Shown here in pieces: positions 15,946-27,803 of a DNA stretch of 64,000 nt. This stretch comes from Oscillospiraceae bacterium. Lineage in GTDB: Bacteria; Bacillota; Clostridia; Oscillospirales; Ruminococcaceae. The notes under the pieces are model-generated. The model had not been told where the DNA came from, searched no databases, and saw nothing but the letters and a program-made list of their open reading frames with translations. The stretch spans positions 1 to 64,000 of the forward strand of contig JAGUQX010000008.1 in the NCBI GenBank assembly GCA_030153485.1, written 5' to 3'. The translations under genes were made by a program, and so were the position numbers. The stretch's first letter is position 1. Each line of letters starts with the position of its first letter.

Positions 15946-16383
15946 TTAAATAATTGAAACTAGCAATAAAATATTATTATATATAACATTATTTTTTAGT
16001 AAATTACAGTAATTATCATATATTTTTATATTTGGAAATACACACTGATATAAAGAAGATTTATTATGTAATCTTATATATTTTGAAATATATTGTTTAA
16101 AATAAACTCTATGGATGGTCTCATCAAAAGAAATATTAGTATATTCAATTTCTGTTTCTAGATAGCCAAATATGTACAAAACATTTGATTGTTTTTGATA
16201 AATAGAATTATTATTTATACTATAATCTATCATATGAAATTTTATATCTACTTTATCTATATGTTTGATCCTATTTTGTGTAAAAGGAATAATCATCATA
16301 TTACTTTTTTGAAAATATTGGAAATTTGAAGTTATATTTGAGATATTTTTATATAATCCAGTATATATAGTAGACTTTTTCAA
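15946..16383 (-). CDS. Divergent SPOCS (DUF3794)-like protein
   Basis: 145 residues. The middle part, VLYIFGYLETEIEYTNIS then DETIHRVYFKQYISKYI, lines up with the SPOCS core of the upstream genes (LxVxGxLxLxxxYxAD-x-xEQ-x-VH-x-x-F-x-x-F-I), and the C-terminus NILLLVSII matches their FTLMVSADLC-type end. The KPDMEQI motif of the other copies is missing, so this is a strongly diverged member. No signal peptide. Last gene of the operon running 22474 to 15946. Start ATG 16383 is close after a GGATGG-type ribosome site. Confidence 0.55.
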   Translation of the reverse strand: MKKSTIYTGLYKNISNITSNFQYFQKSNMMIIPFTQNRIKHIDKVDIKFHMIDYSINNNSIYQKQSNVLYIFGYLETEIEYTNISFDETIHRVYFKQYISKYIRLHNKSSLYQCVFPNIKIYDNYCNLLKNNVIYNNILLLVSII

Positions 16384-16457
16384 TAAAAATTAACCATCCT
16401 TCCAGATCTTTTTATATGTATTTATACGAAGACTATTAGCCTTCGTATAATATTAAA

Positions 16458-19400
16458 CTATTGTTTAGAACTAGCAATTAGTATAACGGTTGCATTTGTA
16501 AAAAAACATCTATTTGTTGTTTGATTAAAATATATATCTTCAACAAGTCCTTTTATACCTGCAGAACAATTTATACTAAATTCTTTTGGAATAACTATAA
16601 ATGAGCTAAAAGGAACACAATATTGACTAGAATGGACACTTTGTTCTGGAATATCGGCTGTATAATTCAATGTTAAAGTTAGGATACCATGAATTATTAA
16701 CTTATTTCCAGTAAGAGTTTGCCCTTCTTCAGAAAGACCAATAGGGGTGTCAATAGTATAATAATTACTTATTTCAATTAGTCCAGTGATCTCATTTATC
16801 TGTTCCATATCTGGTTTTTGTTCTGGAATAGACAGATAGTTTTCAAGATTAAATTGTTTAAATAAAGATATTGCTTGTAAAATACTATTAGTTGCAGGGT
16901 CAGAATCAATTCTTGTAATTGTACTACTATTGGATGTTTGGTATCCAAAGTTTACAATAGCTGAATTTATAATATTTCCTTTACAATTTGTAGAAATAAC
17001 TTTAACACTGTATTTAACAATTACAGTTTTATCTATATAAATTGTTCCAATATCAACTCCATGTATTATATCAACCGAGTTTATAATTTTTCCATTAATA
17101 GAAAATGATCCATCTATAAGAGAAACATTCGGTGGAAGAGTGTCTTTAAAGACACTATATATAGCATCTACATCGCCATCGTTCGTGATAGCAACCGTAT
17201 AAGTGATGGTTCCATCTAGAATAGCAATCTCTATATCAGATGTTTTTTCTAAACTTAGATGTGGATTTTTTATACTAATAGTGTAAGGGTTACTTTTATT
17301 AGATCCATAATTTTGTGGTTTAGTTGGATCAACTGTATACCTAAACGATGAATTAGCGATATTTATAACAGGTTGGGAACTAGATGAAATAACCAAAGCG
17401 CTAAAGGCTAGAATTTTATATTCTCCAATTCCTATACTTCCAATATTTACGCCAGAAATAATACTATCAGCTATTTTATCAATATTATCTATCTTGACGC
17501 TTCCTAAAACAAATTTTAATTCTGGTGTTAGAGGATCTTGAATGATAACATCATCTAAAGGAATATTCCCATCATTTCTAGCGGTTATAGAATAGATAAT
17601 TGTTTCTCCAACTGCTGTAGTCACCTTGTTTGCAGATTTAATAAGAGCTATTTTAGGATCAACAATAGTTATAGGAATAGTTGTATATGCTTCTTTAAAA
17701 ATATTAATTGGTGGTTTTGTAGGATTTATAATGGCTTGATAATTTCCAGTAGCTATATTAGTGTATGGGTTTGGAGTTGGGCTGGTAAGAACCTTCACGT
17801 TTATAAACAAAGCTCTAGATTGCCCAATATTTAAAGGACCTATATCTATACCAGATATTAGGCTTCCTCCAATATTAATTCCATCTAGTTGCAAAGATTG
17901 AATTTGGAAATTGGTTGGAAGATTATCTTTTATTATAGAATTTGATATTGGGGTATCTCCAATATTTTCAGATGTTATAGAGTATGAAAAACTATCTCCA
18001 ATTTGAACCTTTTCTACATTAGATACTTTTTTAATAGATACGTCAGGGTTAAGAATATTTATTTCAACTACTGTGCTACAAAATAGCCCTATTTCATTTG
18101 TTGAGCGAACTGTAAATATATCTTTTCCATAAAAATTGGTGTTTGGTGTATACGCCCAAATTCCTGTCAAACTATCTATAGAGGCAACTCCATTTTCGCC
18201 TTGTTTTTCTATACTATAAATAATTTTACCACCTTGAGGATCAATGGATAAAATTGTTCCTGTAGCTATTTCATTTTTTGATATTATAACATTTTGGGGA
18301 AGAGGGCAGATAGGAGAAAGAGCTAAAACGGTTATATTAACAGTTGTAGTACAGGATAATCCACTAGTATTTGTGGCTGTAACTATAAAAGAATCAGAAC
18401 CAGAATAGTTTAGACTAGGGGTATAAGACCAGTCTCCAGTATTAGGGTTTATCTTTGCAACTCCATTAGATGGTAGAGTTGAGATAGAATATAATATAGT
18501 TTTATTTTGAGGATCGATTGCTGTAATATTTCCTAAAATTTCTTTATTGGAAGTGGTAGAAACATTTTGGGGAAGAGGGCAGGTAGGAGAAATAGCTAAA
18601 ACGGTTATATTAACAGTTGTAGTACAGGATAATCCACTAGTATTTGTGGCTGTAACTATAAAAGAATCAGAACCAGAATAGTTTAGACTAGGGGTATAAG
18701 ACCAGTCTCCAGTATTAGGATTTATCTTTGCAACTCCATTAGATGGTAGAGTTGAGATAGAATATGAAACAAATTCACCTTGAAAATCCACAGCAGTAAT
18801 ATTTCCTGAAACTTCTTTATTGGAAGTTGTAGAAACATTTTTTGTTGTAGGACATGTTGGAGGAGATGAAATTTTCAAAAGATAATCCTCAACCTCTCCA
18901 TCTCCAGCTGGACCTATCGATCTAGTATCTTCTGTTGTAATATCACCTTTATTGTCTAATGAATCGGTTGTTAATCTAACTCTAACAAAAGTTTCTCCAG
19001 GAGTTATAATAGTGCCAATTGGAACATTAAACTGTAGGGTTATATCCTGTGTTCCTGCTTTAGTTGGAGGAATAATTAATGGAGAACCTATAGCAGATTC
19101 TTCTAGCTGAAACAGACCATCTTTATTGAAATCTATCCATGCATATAAATTTGCATTTAAACCACTATTATTTGTTATAGTTTCTACAAAGCTATACGTG
19201 GTATCAGTAGTTTTAAGTGTTTTTAAAGGAAGAATTGTTCCATCGTCTGGTATAGATAATGAAGTATGATCCCCTGTAGCTGTAGAGTTTTGGTTTGCAT
19301 CATCTTCAGAAGTTACTGTTGTGCCTAAGTATAATCCATTTGCTAAAAGTTGGTGTCTAGGACCATTATTGGCTAACAATGTATTATAATTTCCTATTCC

Positions 19401-20189
19401 ATTTTCAGGGCTATTATCTGGCGCATCTCCATAATCAAGATTAATTGAAATATTTACACAGCTAGCTCCATCATTATTTGAAGAAGGAACTCCTTGGGCA
19501 AAAACAACACCTATAGCATCATTTCCAGAGATAGCTATTTTATAGATAATACCAGTATTATTGTCTATAACGAATATATTATTAGTTGAATCCGCAAAGG
19601 TTGCTCCATATGTTCCAGATGGAACAGATGTTGTTTTTAAATTAGTTACTACACCTGTTTTAGGATCTATTCTAACAACTGAATCTGTAGGAGTAGTTGA
19701 ACCATTAATTACAGCATATAACATACTATCTATAGGACAATAAGCAAAGTCTGCTATATTTATAGGAGGTTTAATAGAAGTTCCTGTCTTTGTTGGATTA
19801 AAATTATTAGTTGGATCAACTAATTGACCGTAATTTATAGAGCCTAATTTATAATCTATACAATAGTATAATTCGATATTACTTTTATATAAATAATAAT
19901 GTCCATCACTATCAAATGTTCCTATATTATAAGAATCATCAGGAAGATTAGATACAACTGGTAGAGGTGTTTTTTCTCCTATTGAATCTATACGGTATAT
20001 AGTATTATCTGTACCGCTTCGCGCATATAAAAAATTATCGGTAGTATTATATCCTAGAGCATTCATAAAAAGTTTTTGATCAGCTATAATCGTTTCCACA
20101 CCAGTAACTAAATTTATTTCATATAAAGTAGAAACTGCATTACCAGCAAGTTGATATCCGACGGGTTTACACTTAAATGGAGTTGACAT
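16458..20189 (-). CDS. Large adhesin-like mosaic with C-terminal SPOCS domain, probable spore-surface protein
   Basis: 1243 residues, no signal peptide. Domains in order: residues about 1-250, a DUF6923-type propeller-like region with repeated Y-x-I-D turns; 250-435, a GEVED-type domain (DYGDAPD, then AWIDFNKDGLF, then GEVEDYLL); 445-715, three Ig/cadherin-like modules of about 91 residues, each with NGVA-x-I and WSYTP; 715-1090, three DUF11 modules (SYSITSENIGDTPISN, IYSITARNDGNIPLDD, TYTVAITNDGDVDAIY); 1120-1243, a SPOCS domain with EQKPDMEQI and EQSVHSSQYC. SPOCS occurs in SipL, which binds the coat base protein SpoIVA. I infer mother-cell synthesis and attachment to the spore surface through SPOCS, with the rest exposed. 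Two Ig-like modules are almost identical in DNA. Confidence 0.85.
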   Translation of the reverse strand: MSTPFKCKPVGYQLAGNAVSTLYEINLVTGVETIIADQKLFMNALGYNTTDNFLYARSGTDNTIYRIDSIGEKTPLPVVSNLPDDSYNIGTFDSDGHYYLYKSNIELYYCIDYKLGSINYGQLVDPTNNFNPTKTGTSIKPPINIADFAYCPIDSMLYAVINGSTTPTDSVVRIDPKTGVVTNLKTTSVPSGTYGATFADSTNNIFVIDNNTGIIYKIAISGNDAIGVVFAQGVPSSNNDGASCVNISINLDYGDAPDNSPENGIGNYNTLLANNGPRHQLLANGLYLGTTVTSEDDANQNSTATGDHTSLSIPDDGTILPLKTLKTTDTTYSFVETITNNSGLNANLYAWIDFNKDGLFQLEESAIGSPLIIPPTKAGTQDITLQFNVPIGTIITPGETFVRVRLTTDSLDNKGDITTEDTRSIGPAGDGEVEDYLLKISSPPTCPTTKNVSTTSNKEVSGNITAVDFQGEFVSYSISTLPSNGVAKINPNTGDWSYTPSLNYSGSDSFIVTATNTSGLSCTTTVNITVLAISPTCPLPQNVSTTSNKEILGNITAIDPQNKTILYSISTLPSNGVAKINPNTGDWSYTPSLNYSGSDSFIVTATNTSGLSCTTTVNITVLALSPICPLPQNVIISKNEIATGTILSIDPQGGKIIYSIEKQGENGVASIDSLTGIWAYTPNTNFYGKDIFTVRSTNEIGLFCSTVVEINILNPDVSIKKVSNVEKVQIGDSFSYSITSENIGDTPISNSIIKDNLPTNFQIQSLQLDGINIGGSLISGIDIGPLNIGQSRALFINVKVLTSPTPNPYTNIATGNYQAIINPTKPPINIFKEAYTTIPITIVDPKIALIKSANKVTTAVGETIIYSITARNDGNIPLDDVIIQDPLTPELKFVLGSVKIDNIDKIADSIISGVNIGSIGIGEYKILAFSALVISSSSQPVINIANSSFRYTVDPTKPQNYGSNKSNPYTISIKNPHLSLEKTSDIEIAILDGTITYTVAITNDGDVDAIYSVFKDTLPPNVSLIDGSFSINGKIINSVDIIHGVDIGTIYIDKTVIVKYSVKVISTNCKGNIINSAIVNFGYQTSNSSTITRIDSDPATNSILQAISLFKQFNLENYLSIPEQKPDMEQINEITGLIEISNYYTIDTPIGLSEEGQTLTGNKLIIHGILTLTLNYTADIPEQSVHSSQYCVPFSSFIVIPKEFSINCSAGIKGLVEDIYFNQTTNRCFFTNATVILIASSKQ
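18289..18767. repeat. Near-identical tandem module repeat inside the mosaic gene
   Basis: Bases 18289-18494 recur at 18562-18767 with about three mismatches. The offset is 273 bases, exactly 91 codons, so one whole Ig-like module has been copied in frame. The third module in the series is much less similar. Confidence 0.85.
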
Positions 20190-20215
20190 AAAATATATCT
20201 CCTTTCAAATTAAAA

Positions 20216-20698
20216 TTAACAGTAATCAGCATCTACAAGTAATAAAACGCATTTATGAAGAGTTCTTGCGTTTATCATTTTGGCATGAACAGCTTCTATA
20301 TATGGTGTTACTGATATTGCTTTTGAATCTACTAAATTACATATATTTTTTCCATTAATCTCTTTAGGAAGGATGATAAACATGCTTTTTAAAGTTTCAA
20401 AATGTGCAGCATGAACAGACTGTTCTGGTCTATCTGCAACATAAGTAACCTTTTCTTTTAAACTAACTTCTACTATAAGTTTATAGCCAGTTAAATTTTG
20501 ACCCTCGTATGATTTTCCAATTTCTGTTTCTATTAATTTATAATTCTCTATCTCTGCCCAAACCATAATATCTAAAATACGCTCCATATCTGGTTTTTGA
20601 GAGGGTATAGTTAGGGTTTCGGAGACTGTTTCTTCTTTAAAATAGCTAGATGTTTTTGGAAGTTTGGTTGAATAGGATGATTGGTTTTTAAAGTTCAT
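20216..20698 (-). CDS. SPOCS (DUF3794) domain protein
   Basis: 160 residues from ATG 20698, which has GGAG at good spacing; an upstream ATG at 20728 would overlap the previous gene. A single SPOCS domain: SQKPDMERILDIMVWAEIEN, then SYEGQNLTGYKLIVEV, then RPEQSVHAAHF and an ILPKEI strand. It ends LLLVDADYC. No signal peptide. The short Ser/Lys-rich N-terminus (NFKNQSSYSTKLPKTSSYF) is probably disordered. Third SPOCS gene of the operon counted from the end. SPOCS proteins function inside the mother cell in coat assembly, so a spore-coat role is likely. Confidence 0.8.
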   Translation of the reverse strand: MNFKNQSSYSTKLPKTSSYFKEETVSETLTIPSQKPDMERILDIMVWAEIENYKLIETEIGKSYEGQNLTGYKLIVEVSLKEKVTYVADRPEQSVHAAHFETLKSMFIILPKEINGKNICNLVDSKAISVTPYIEAVHAKMINARTLHKCVLLLVDADYC

Positions 20699-20711
20699 AA
20701 AAAATTTCTCC

Positions 20712-21185
20712 TTAGCATAGATCAGCACTTACCATAAGTGTGAAATTATTATGGATACATCTACAATCTAATTGTTTAGAAAATATATCTTCCATTGTAA
20801 CCCGAACAAAAATAGGTTGTGATATATTAGTATCCTTTGGCATAACTATATAGGAACAAAAAGGCATACACCCTTCAGCGGTATGGACAGTTTGTTCGGT
20901 ATCACAAGCTATATATTGATATTTTAAAGATATTGTTCCAGAAACAAAAAGTTTTAGACCAGTCATTTGTTGTCCTTCTAGTGAGAGTCCTATAGGAGTT
21001 GTAACAAAATTATATTTTTCTACAGATGTTTCTGCCCAAACTTTTACGATTTGTTCTATATCTGGCTTTTGTTTAGGAACACAAAAAACATTTGATATAT
21101 TTTCTTGTTTAAAGTATTTATTATTTTCTGGAAAAGATTTTTGTATTCCATTATATTCTATTAGCTGGTTCATAACCATAGACAT
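20712..21185 (-). CDS. SPOCS (DUF3794) domain protein
   Basis: 157 residues. Same fold as the next gene: KQKPDIEQIVKVWAETSVEK, LSLEGQQMTGLKLFVSG, DTEQTVHTAEGCMPFCSYI and the C-terminal FTLMVSADLC. The cysteines in EGCMPFC, in LDCRCIH and at the very C-terminus may cross-link in the coat. No export signal. Its stop lies 13 bases before the start of the following gene. A gap of 135 bases separates it from the preceding gene and may hold a promoter, but I see no clear boxes there. Confidence 0.8.
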   Translation of the reverse strand: MSMVMNQLIEYNGIQKSFPENNKYFKQENISNVFCVPKQKPDIEQIVKVWAETSVEKYNFVTTPIGLSLEGQQMTGLKLFVSGTISLKYQYIACDTEQTVHTAEGCMPFCSYIVMPKDTNISQPIFVRVTMEDIFSKQLDCRCIHNNFTLMVSADLC

Positions 21186-21320
21186 AAATATTCTCCTTAT
21201 CTAGAAATTATATTTTTAATAGTAAAAATATTAAATATAATTACATAAAATAATCATATTTAATATAATAAATAAACTATTTTAGATAATTTAAAATTGA
21301 ACAAAGTTTATTAGTAAATT

Positions 21321-21935
21321 TTATTTACATAGTATATATTTTTTATAGTTGGTATCATGAAATAAGCATTCTTCGTGATTACATTTAGATAAATCTTTTT
21401 TCAAATTACAGGATTGGTTTTGGAATTTTGGTGTTGGTTTATAAGAGTGATTATATAAATTATTAGTATTATCAGATTTTTTTGGATATATATAGGAAAG
21501 GCTAGAAGAGTAGCTTCTATAATCATCCAATAGATGCTCATTACATATTTTTCCGATTTTATTGTAAGTATCCAATAGTTTTTTTGATTCATTATTTGCT
21601 TTGCTTACAATAATTTTATAGGATATATTGGGATTATCACCGCAGATATCGAATTGATAAAAACCGTTACAATCGCTTAAAGTATGAGCTATTCCTTCTA
21701 GACTTTTATCTTTAGAATCATGGTTAAATTTCACAAGTTTTATAAATGCTCCTGAAATAATATGATTTTTACAATTTTTAACCTGACCCCAAATACGGAT
21801 ATTATCGTATTTAGAAACAATAATATCCGATCGTATTTCTTGATTAGAATATATAGGGTCGATAGTAACGTCTATAGAAGTTCCTAATATACCAGACTCA
21901 CATTGATAATTTATAGAAGCATTATAATCAGTCAC
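21321..21935 (-). CDS. Carboxypeptidase-regulatory-like beta-domain protein, probable spore-surface component
   Basis: 204 residues, no signal peptide. Residues about 40-130 are a transthyretin-like (carboxypeptidase regulatory) domain: IRIWGQVKNCKNHIISGAFI, KLVKF, GIAHTLSDCNGFYQFDICG and SYKIIVSKAN. The tail after residue 140 is polar with several Cys and His (SKCNHEECLFHD). It is the paralogue of the upstream gene, from which it is separated by 17 bases. Such one-domain proteins build surface layers or bind partners. The shared operon with SPOCS genes suggests the spore coat or exosporium. Confidence 0.7.
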   Translation of the reverse strand: MTDYNASINYQCESGILGTSIDVTIDPIYSNQEIRSDIIVSKYDNIRIWGQVKNCKNHIISGAFIKLVKFNHDSKDKSLEGIAHTLSDCNGFYQFDICGDNPNISYKIIVSKANNESKKLLDTYNKIGKICNEHLLDDYRSYSSSLSYIYPKKSDNTNNLYNHSYKPTPKFQNQSCNLKKDLSKCNHEECLFHDTNYKKYILCK

Positions 21936-21952
21936 TTTTCGCCTCTCCTTTA

Positions 21953-22474
21953 TTATCTAAAATTAGAATTACATGATTTACAATGATTATTGCAAATAGG
22001 TTTACCATTGGTACAACATGGGGTAGACTTAGAGGTGTGAGAAGAATATGGTTTACAAGGATTATATTGATATCCATCTGTACAGCTACGACAGTTTCCG
22101 TCACCAGTGTCAAGAATTTTTTCTGATCCAGTGTTTGCTTTTCCAACTAAAATTTTATAACAGGAATTTTTATCTTCTGAACATAGGTCAAATTGGTAAA
22201 ATCCTTGACAATCGCTTACAGTATGGGCGATTCCTTGATGTTGTGTATCTCCATTTTGGCAGACAACTTTAACAAGTTTTAAAAGAGCGTTTTCTATAGG
22301 AATACCTTCACAACTTTTAACCATACCCCATAATCGTATAGAATCGGATGCAGAAACAACAATATCTGCTCTTATTTCAGCATCACAGCAGGTAGAATCG
22401 ATATTTACATCGATGGAATTACCTAAAATAGAAGTATTATTACAATGGGAATTATTTATATTATTATATGACAT
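21953..22474 (-). CDS. Carboxypeptidase-regulatory-like protein with Cys-rich tail, probable spore-surface component
   Basis: 173 residues from ATG 22474, which follows GGAGGTC; a further in-frame ATG at 22489 overlaps that site. Same beta domain as the next gene (IRLWGMVKSCEGIPIENALL, GIAHTVSDCQGFYQFDLC, CYKILVGKAN). The tail has about a dozen cysteines, including CRSC, TPCC and CNNHCKSC, good material for disulfide cross-linking or metal binding. The N-terminal NSIDVNIDSTCCDAEIRADI is also conserved in the paralogue. No signal peptide. First gene of the six-gene operon. Confidence 0.75.
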   Translation of the reverse strand: MSYNNINNSHCNNTSILGNSIDVNIDSTCCDAEIRADIVVSASDSIRLWGMVKSCEGIPIENALLKLVKVVCQNGDTQHQGIAHTVSDCQGFYQFDLCSEDKNSCYKILVGKANTGSEKILDTGDGNCRSCTDGYQYNPCKPYSSHTSKSTPCCTNGKPICNNHCKSCNSNFR

Positions 22475-25275
<2,801 letters not shown>

Positions 25276-25288
25276 AATAGTATATAAA

Positions 25289-25322
25289 AAAAAGAGCTAT
25301 TCTTATTAGAATAGCTCTTTTT
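25289..25322. terminator. Terminator of the Cna-B-like surface protein gene
   Basis: Stem AAAAAGAGCTATTCT with its complement and loop TATT. The T-run on the - strand fits termination of the gene ending at 25331. Confidence 0.85.
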
Positions 25323-25330
25323 ATTTTTAA

Positions 25331-26551
25331 TTATGCGTCAGATGATTTTTTATTTTTTTTAGTTAAAGAAGATCCAGCAAAACCAACAGCACCTAATCCT
25401 AATACTAGGAACAGAAGCATGGAAGAGGAATCTCCAGTAGTTGGATTTGTTGTACCAGGTTTATTTGTATCTGGTGTAGTTGGAGGAGTTGTTGGATCTG
25501 TTGAAACTGGAACGCTATCAAAAGACATGTTTAAAACATCTCCAGTTGGTATACCAGTTCCATTTAATTTATGCATTGTTGTATCAAGTGTTTGACCTTC
25601 TATAGTAGATTTTTGTTTAATAAAATATTTAGTTCCTTTAACATAGTCAACATCAACAAAAGAAAATTTACCATCTATATCAGTTGTAGCAAGTTCGCTT
25701 ACAAGAGCTTGATCAGACATATCATCTTTAGTGTATGAATATAGTTCAAATGTAGCACCTTGTATAGGTGTTTTATTTGTTGAATCAATTAAAGTACCGT
25801 TAACAGTAAATTTAGTTAAATCTGCAATAATTATATCGCCTGCAGTAATAGCAGCTTTATCAACAGTAACATCGATTCCTTTAATTGTAGAACCTTCAGG
25901 AGTATTTACTGCTTTTAAAGTATACATACCATAAGGAACATCTTTAAATGAATATGATCCATCTGCAGTAGATGTAGTAGTAGATACTGGTTCACCTGTT
26001 TTAGAAACTTTAGAATATAGACCTAATTCTATATCAGGAACACCAACAGGAGGAGTTGCTGTGTCTACAATTTTACCAGTAACAGTACCAACATTAATTT
26101 CTAGGCTTAATTCGCCAGTTACTGTAGTAGCTAAATCTGTAGTTGTAACGTCTACAGATGGAGTTTTGTATGCAGAAGCATTTTTAACAAAACTTATTTT
26201 ATAATTTCCTGCTGGAATTGGATTAGCGTCTGTTCCTTCAAAATAAACAACACCATCTTTGTCAGATGTTAAAGTGATTGATAGAGGAGTAGTTGTATCT
26301 ACATCACCACTTCCATCTTTAAGTTTTTCTAATTTTAATTCTATACCACTAACTGTTGTATTTAGAGCTGATGGTTTAATAGTAATTTTAATATTACCGT
26401 GTGCTCCGATAGGTTTAACTCCAACTGTTGTAGATGATGAGCTATCGTCTACAGTATCTACAGTAACCTCTGTAGCGAAAGCAGTAGTTGCAGAAAGGAC
26501 GATCATAGCGGCTAAAATAGAAGAAATAATTCTTTTAAAATTTTTATTCAT
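25331..26551 (-). CDS. Cna-B/SdrD-like surface protein with NPTTG sorting signal
   Basis: 406 residues. Signal peptide MNKNFKRIISSILAAMIVLS, cleavage after AFA near residue 26. Three beta-sandwich modules follow (about 45-145, 150-240 and 245-345), each with the Cna-B or carboxypeptidase-regulatory pattern: TADGSYSFKDVPYGMYTLKA and DIDGKFSFVDVDYVKGTKYF. A Pro/Thr-rich spacer leads to NPTTGD at about residue 369, a hydrophobic helix and KKNKK, a complete sortase signal of the NPxTG type. It should be linked to the cell wall or to a pilus-like fibre. No sortase gene is in this window. Base composition is slightly richer in GC than its neighbours. Confidence 0.85.
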   Translation of the reverse strand: MNKNFKRIISSILAAMIVLSATTAFATEVTVDTVDDSSSSTTVGVKPIGAHGNIKITIKPSALNTTVSGIELKLEKLKDGSGDVDTTTPLSITLTSDKDGVVYFEGTDANPIPAGNYKISFVKNASAYKTPSVDVTTTDLATTVTGELSLEINVGTVTGKIVDTATPPVGVPDIELGLYSKVSKTGEPVSTTTSTADGSYSFKDVPYGMYTLKAVNTPEGSTIKGIDVTVDKAAITAGDIIIADLTKFTVNGTLIDSTNKTPIQGATFELYSYTKDDMSDQALVSELATTDIDGKFSFVDVDYVKGTKYFIKQKSTIEGQTLDTTMHKLNGTGIPTGDVLNMSFDSVPVSTDPTTPPTTPDTNKPGTTNPTTGDSSSMLLFLVLGLGAVGFAGSSLTKKNKKSSDA

Positions 26552-26880
26552 TATTAAATTCGTCTCCTTTTTTTAAGTGTATTATGAAAATTAATAAATT
26601 TTTATAATACTACTAAATATTTGAAATAGTTTTGTATAGTATATTAGTTATACAACTTCATAAAGTATACTACCATATTATTATTTATAAGTAAATCATT
26701 ATTATTCAAATTTTTTAAAAAAATAATATAATAATATAATTTTTATAGGGATGTTTATCAATTTATTACAAATATATTATCGTTTACTAAAAAAAATAAT
26801 AAAGGTAATTATTAAAAAAATTATTATTTTTTTAATAATTTATGATATAATTTATATATAAATTATGTTATCTAGAAAGG
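26552..26880. other. Intergenic region between the surface protein and glyoxalase genes
   Basis: 329 A+T-rich bases without a gene. It holds TAGTATA (26637-26643) and TATACTA (26666-26672) upstream of the surface protein gene, and a perfect 15-bp A+T hairpin at 26807-26840 (loop TATT) just before a TATAAT (26846-26851) that probably starts the glyoxalase gene transcript. Confidence 0.5.
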
Positions 26881-26889
26881 ATGAGATTT

Positions 26890-27261
26890 TTGAAATTTAA
26901 ATTTTATCATAGTAATATAAATGTGTTTGATTTAGATAAAAGCTTAAACTTCTATAAAGAAAGTTTAGGATTAATAGAAATTAAAAGAAAAGAATCTAAA
27001 GATGGTAGTTTTATTTTAGTTTTTTTAGGGGATGGACAAACTGAGTATAGTTTAGAGCTAACTTTTATTAAAAATAGAAAAGAAAAATATAATTTAGGGG
27101 ATAATGAGTCTCATATAGCTTTTAAAGTTGATGATTATGATGGAGCTTATAAAAAACATAAAAATATGGGGTGTATATGTTATGAAAATCCTAAAATGGG
27201 GATATATTTCATATCAGACCCAGATAATTATTGGATAGAGATCATTCCAATAGAAAGATAG
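26890..27261 (+). CDS. Glyoxalase I-like VOC metalloenzyme
   Basis: 123 residues from TTG 26890, which has AGGATGAG upstream and gives the family-typical start MKFKFYHSNINVFDLDKS; an ATG at 26881 would sit right on the ribosome site. The VOC/glyoxalase fold has its metal ligands in place: His in FYHSNI, Glu in SLELT, His in SHIAFKV and Glu in WIEIIP. Glyoxalase I turns the thiol adduct of methylglyoxal into a lactoyl thioester, a detoxification step. Followed after 12 bases by the thioredoxin-like gene, so the two are probably co-transcribed. Confidence 0.85.
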   Translation: MKFKFYHSNINVFDLDKSLNFYKESLGLIEIKRKESKDGSFILVFLGDGQTEYSLELTFIKNRKEKYNLGDNESHIAFKVDDYDGAYKKHKNMGCICYENPKMGIYFISDPDNYWIEIIPIER

Positions 27262-27273
27262 GGAAATGTTAAA

Positions 27274-27759
27274 ATGATTATATCTAAAATAAATGAAGGA
27301 TATGTTTTTGGAAACGAAGAAAATAGAAATAAAGTTGTTATATATATTTCTTTTAGTTGTATAGATTGTTTAGTTTTATATAATAATTTAAAGGATATTT
27401 TTAACGATCAAATAATGAAATCTAATTTAGTTTTAATAATAAAACCTGTATATAAACCAAAATTTGAAATAGATGATTTTATAAATAAAAATATTTTTAT
27501 AGAAAGTTTAGATGATATAGGTTTTATTTTTAGCAAATTTGAATTATATTCAAAAAAAGATAAAAACTTATTTGAAACTATATTTAAGGAAAAAATTTCT
27601 AAATCTGGAAATAACTATAAATTATTTGAGTCCCAAATAATAAAAGAAGTTAAAACTCTAAACATAATAGCCGTTCCTACTATATTTATAAATGAAAAAC
27701 GGTATGATGATACTGTATTTACCGAGAAAGAATTTTTAAAACAAATAAAAAATAAATAA
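27274..27759 (+). CDS. Cytoplasmic thioredoxin-fold (DsbA-like) protein
   Basis: 161 residues. Thioredoxin fold with the redox motif CIDC (in SFSCIDCLVLYNN near residue 29) and the cis-Pro segment VPTIFINEKRYDD near residue 137. The long helical insert between them is typical of the DsbA/Thioredoxin_4 branch. There is no signal peptide, unlike exported DsbA, so it should work in the cytoplasm as a thiol oxidoreductase. Co-transcribed with the glyoxalase gene, suggesting a stress role. Ends in a large shared terminator. Confidence 0.75.
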   Translation: MIISKINEGYVFGNEENRNKVVIYISFSCIDCLVLYNNLKDIFNDQIMKSNLVLIIKPVYKPKFEIDDFINKNIFIESLDDIGFIFSKFELYSKKDKNLFETIFKEKISKSGNNYKLFESQIIKEVKTLNIIAVPTIFINEKRYDDTVFTEKEFLKQIKNK

Positions 27760-27803
27760 ATAAAAATAGCAGAGTTTATAAACTCTGCTATTTTTATTTA
27801 TTT
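27754..27803. terminator. Bidirectional terminator, 50-base perfect palindrome
   Basis: 25-base arms without a loop, centred at 27778/27779. It includes the stop codons of both convergent genes, which both end in the codons for Lys-Asn-Lys. Confidence 0.85.

Noticed and set aside
21928..22272. Small frames overlapping the Cys-rich spore-surface gene on both strands
   Set aside because: Low-complexity shifted readings of the real gene at 21953-22474, without ribosome sites.
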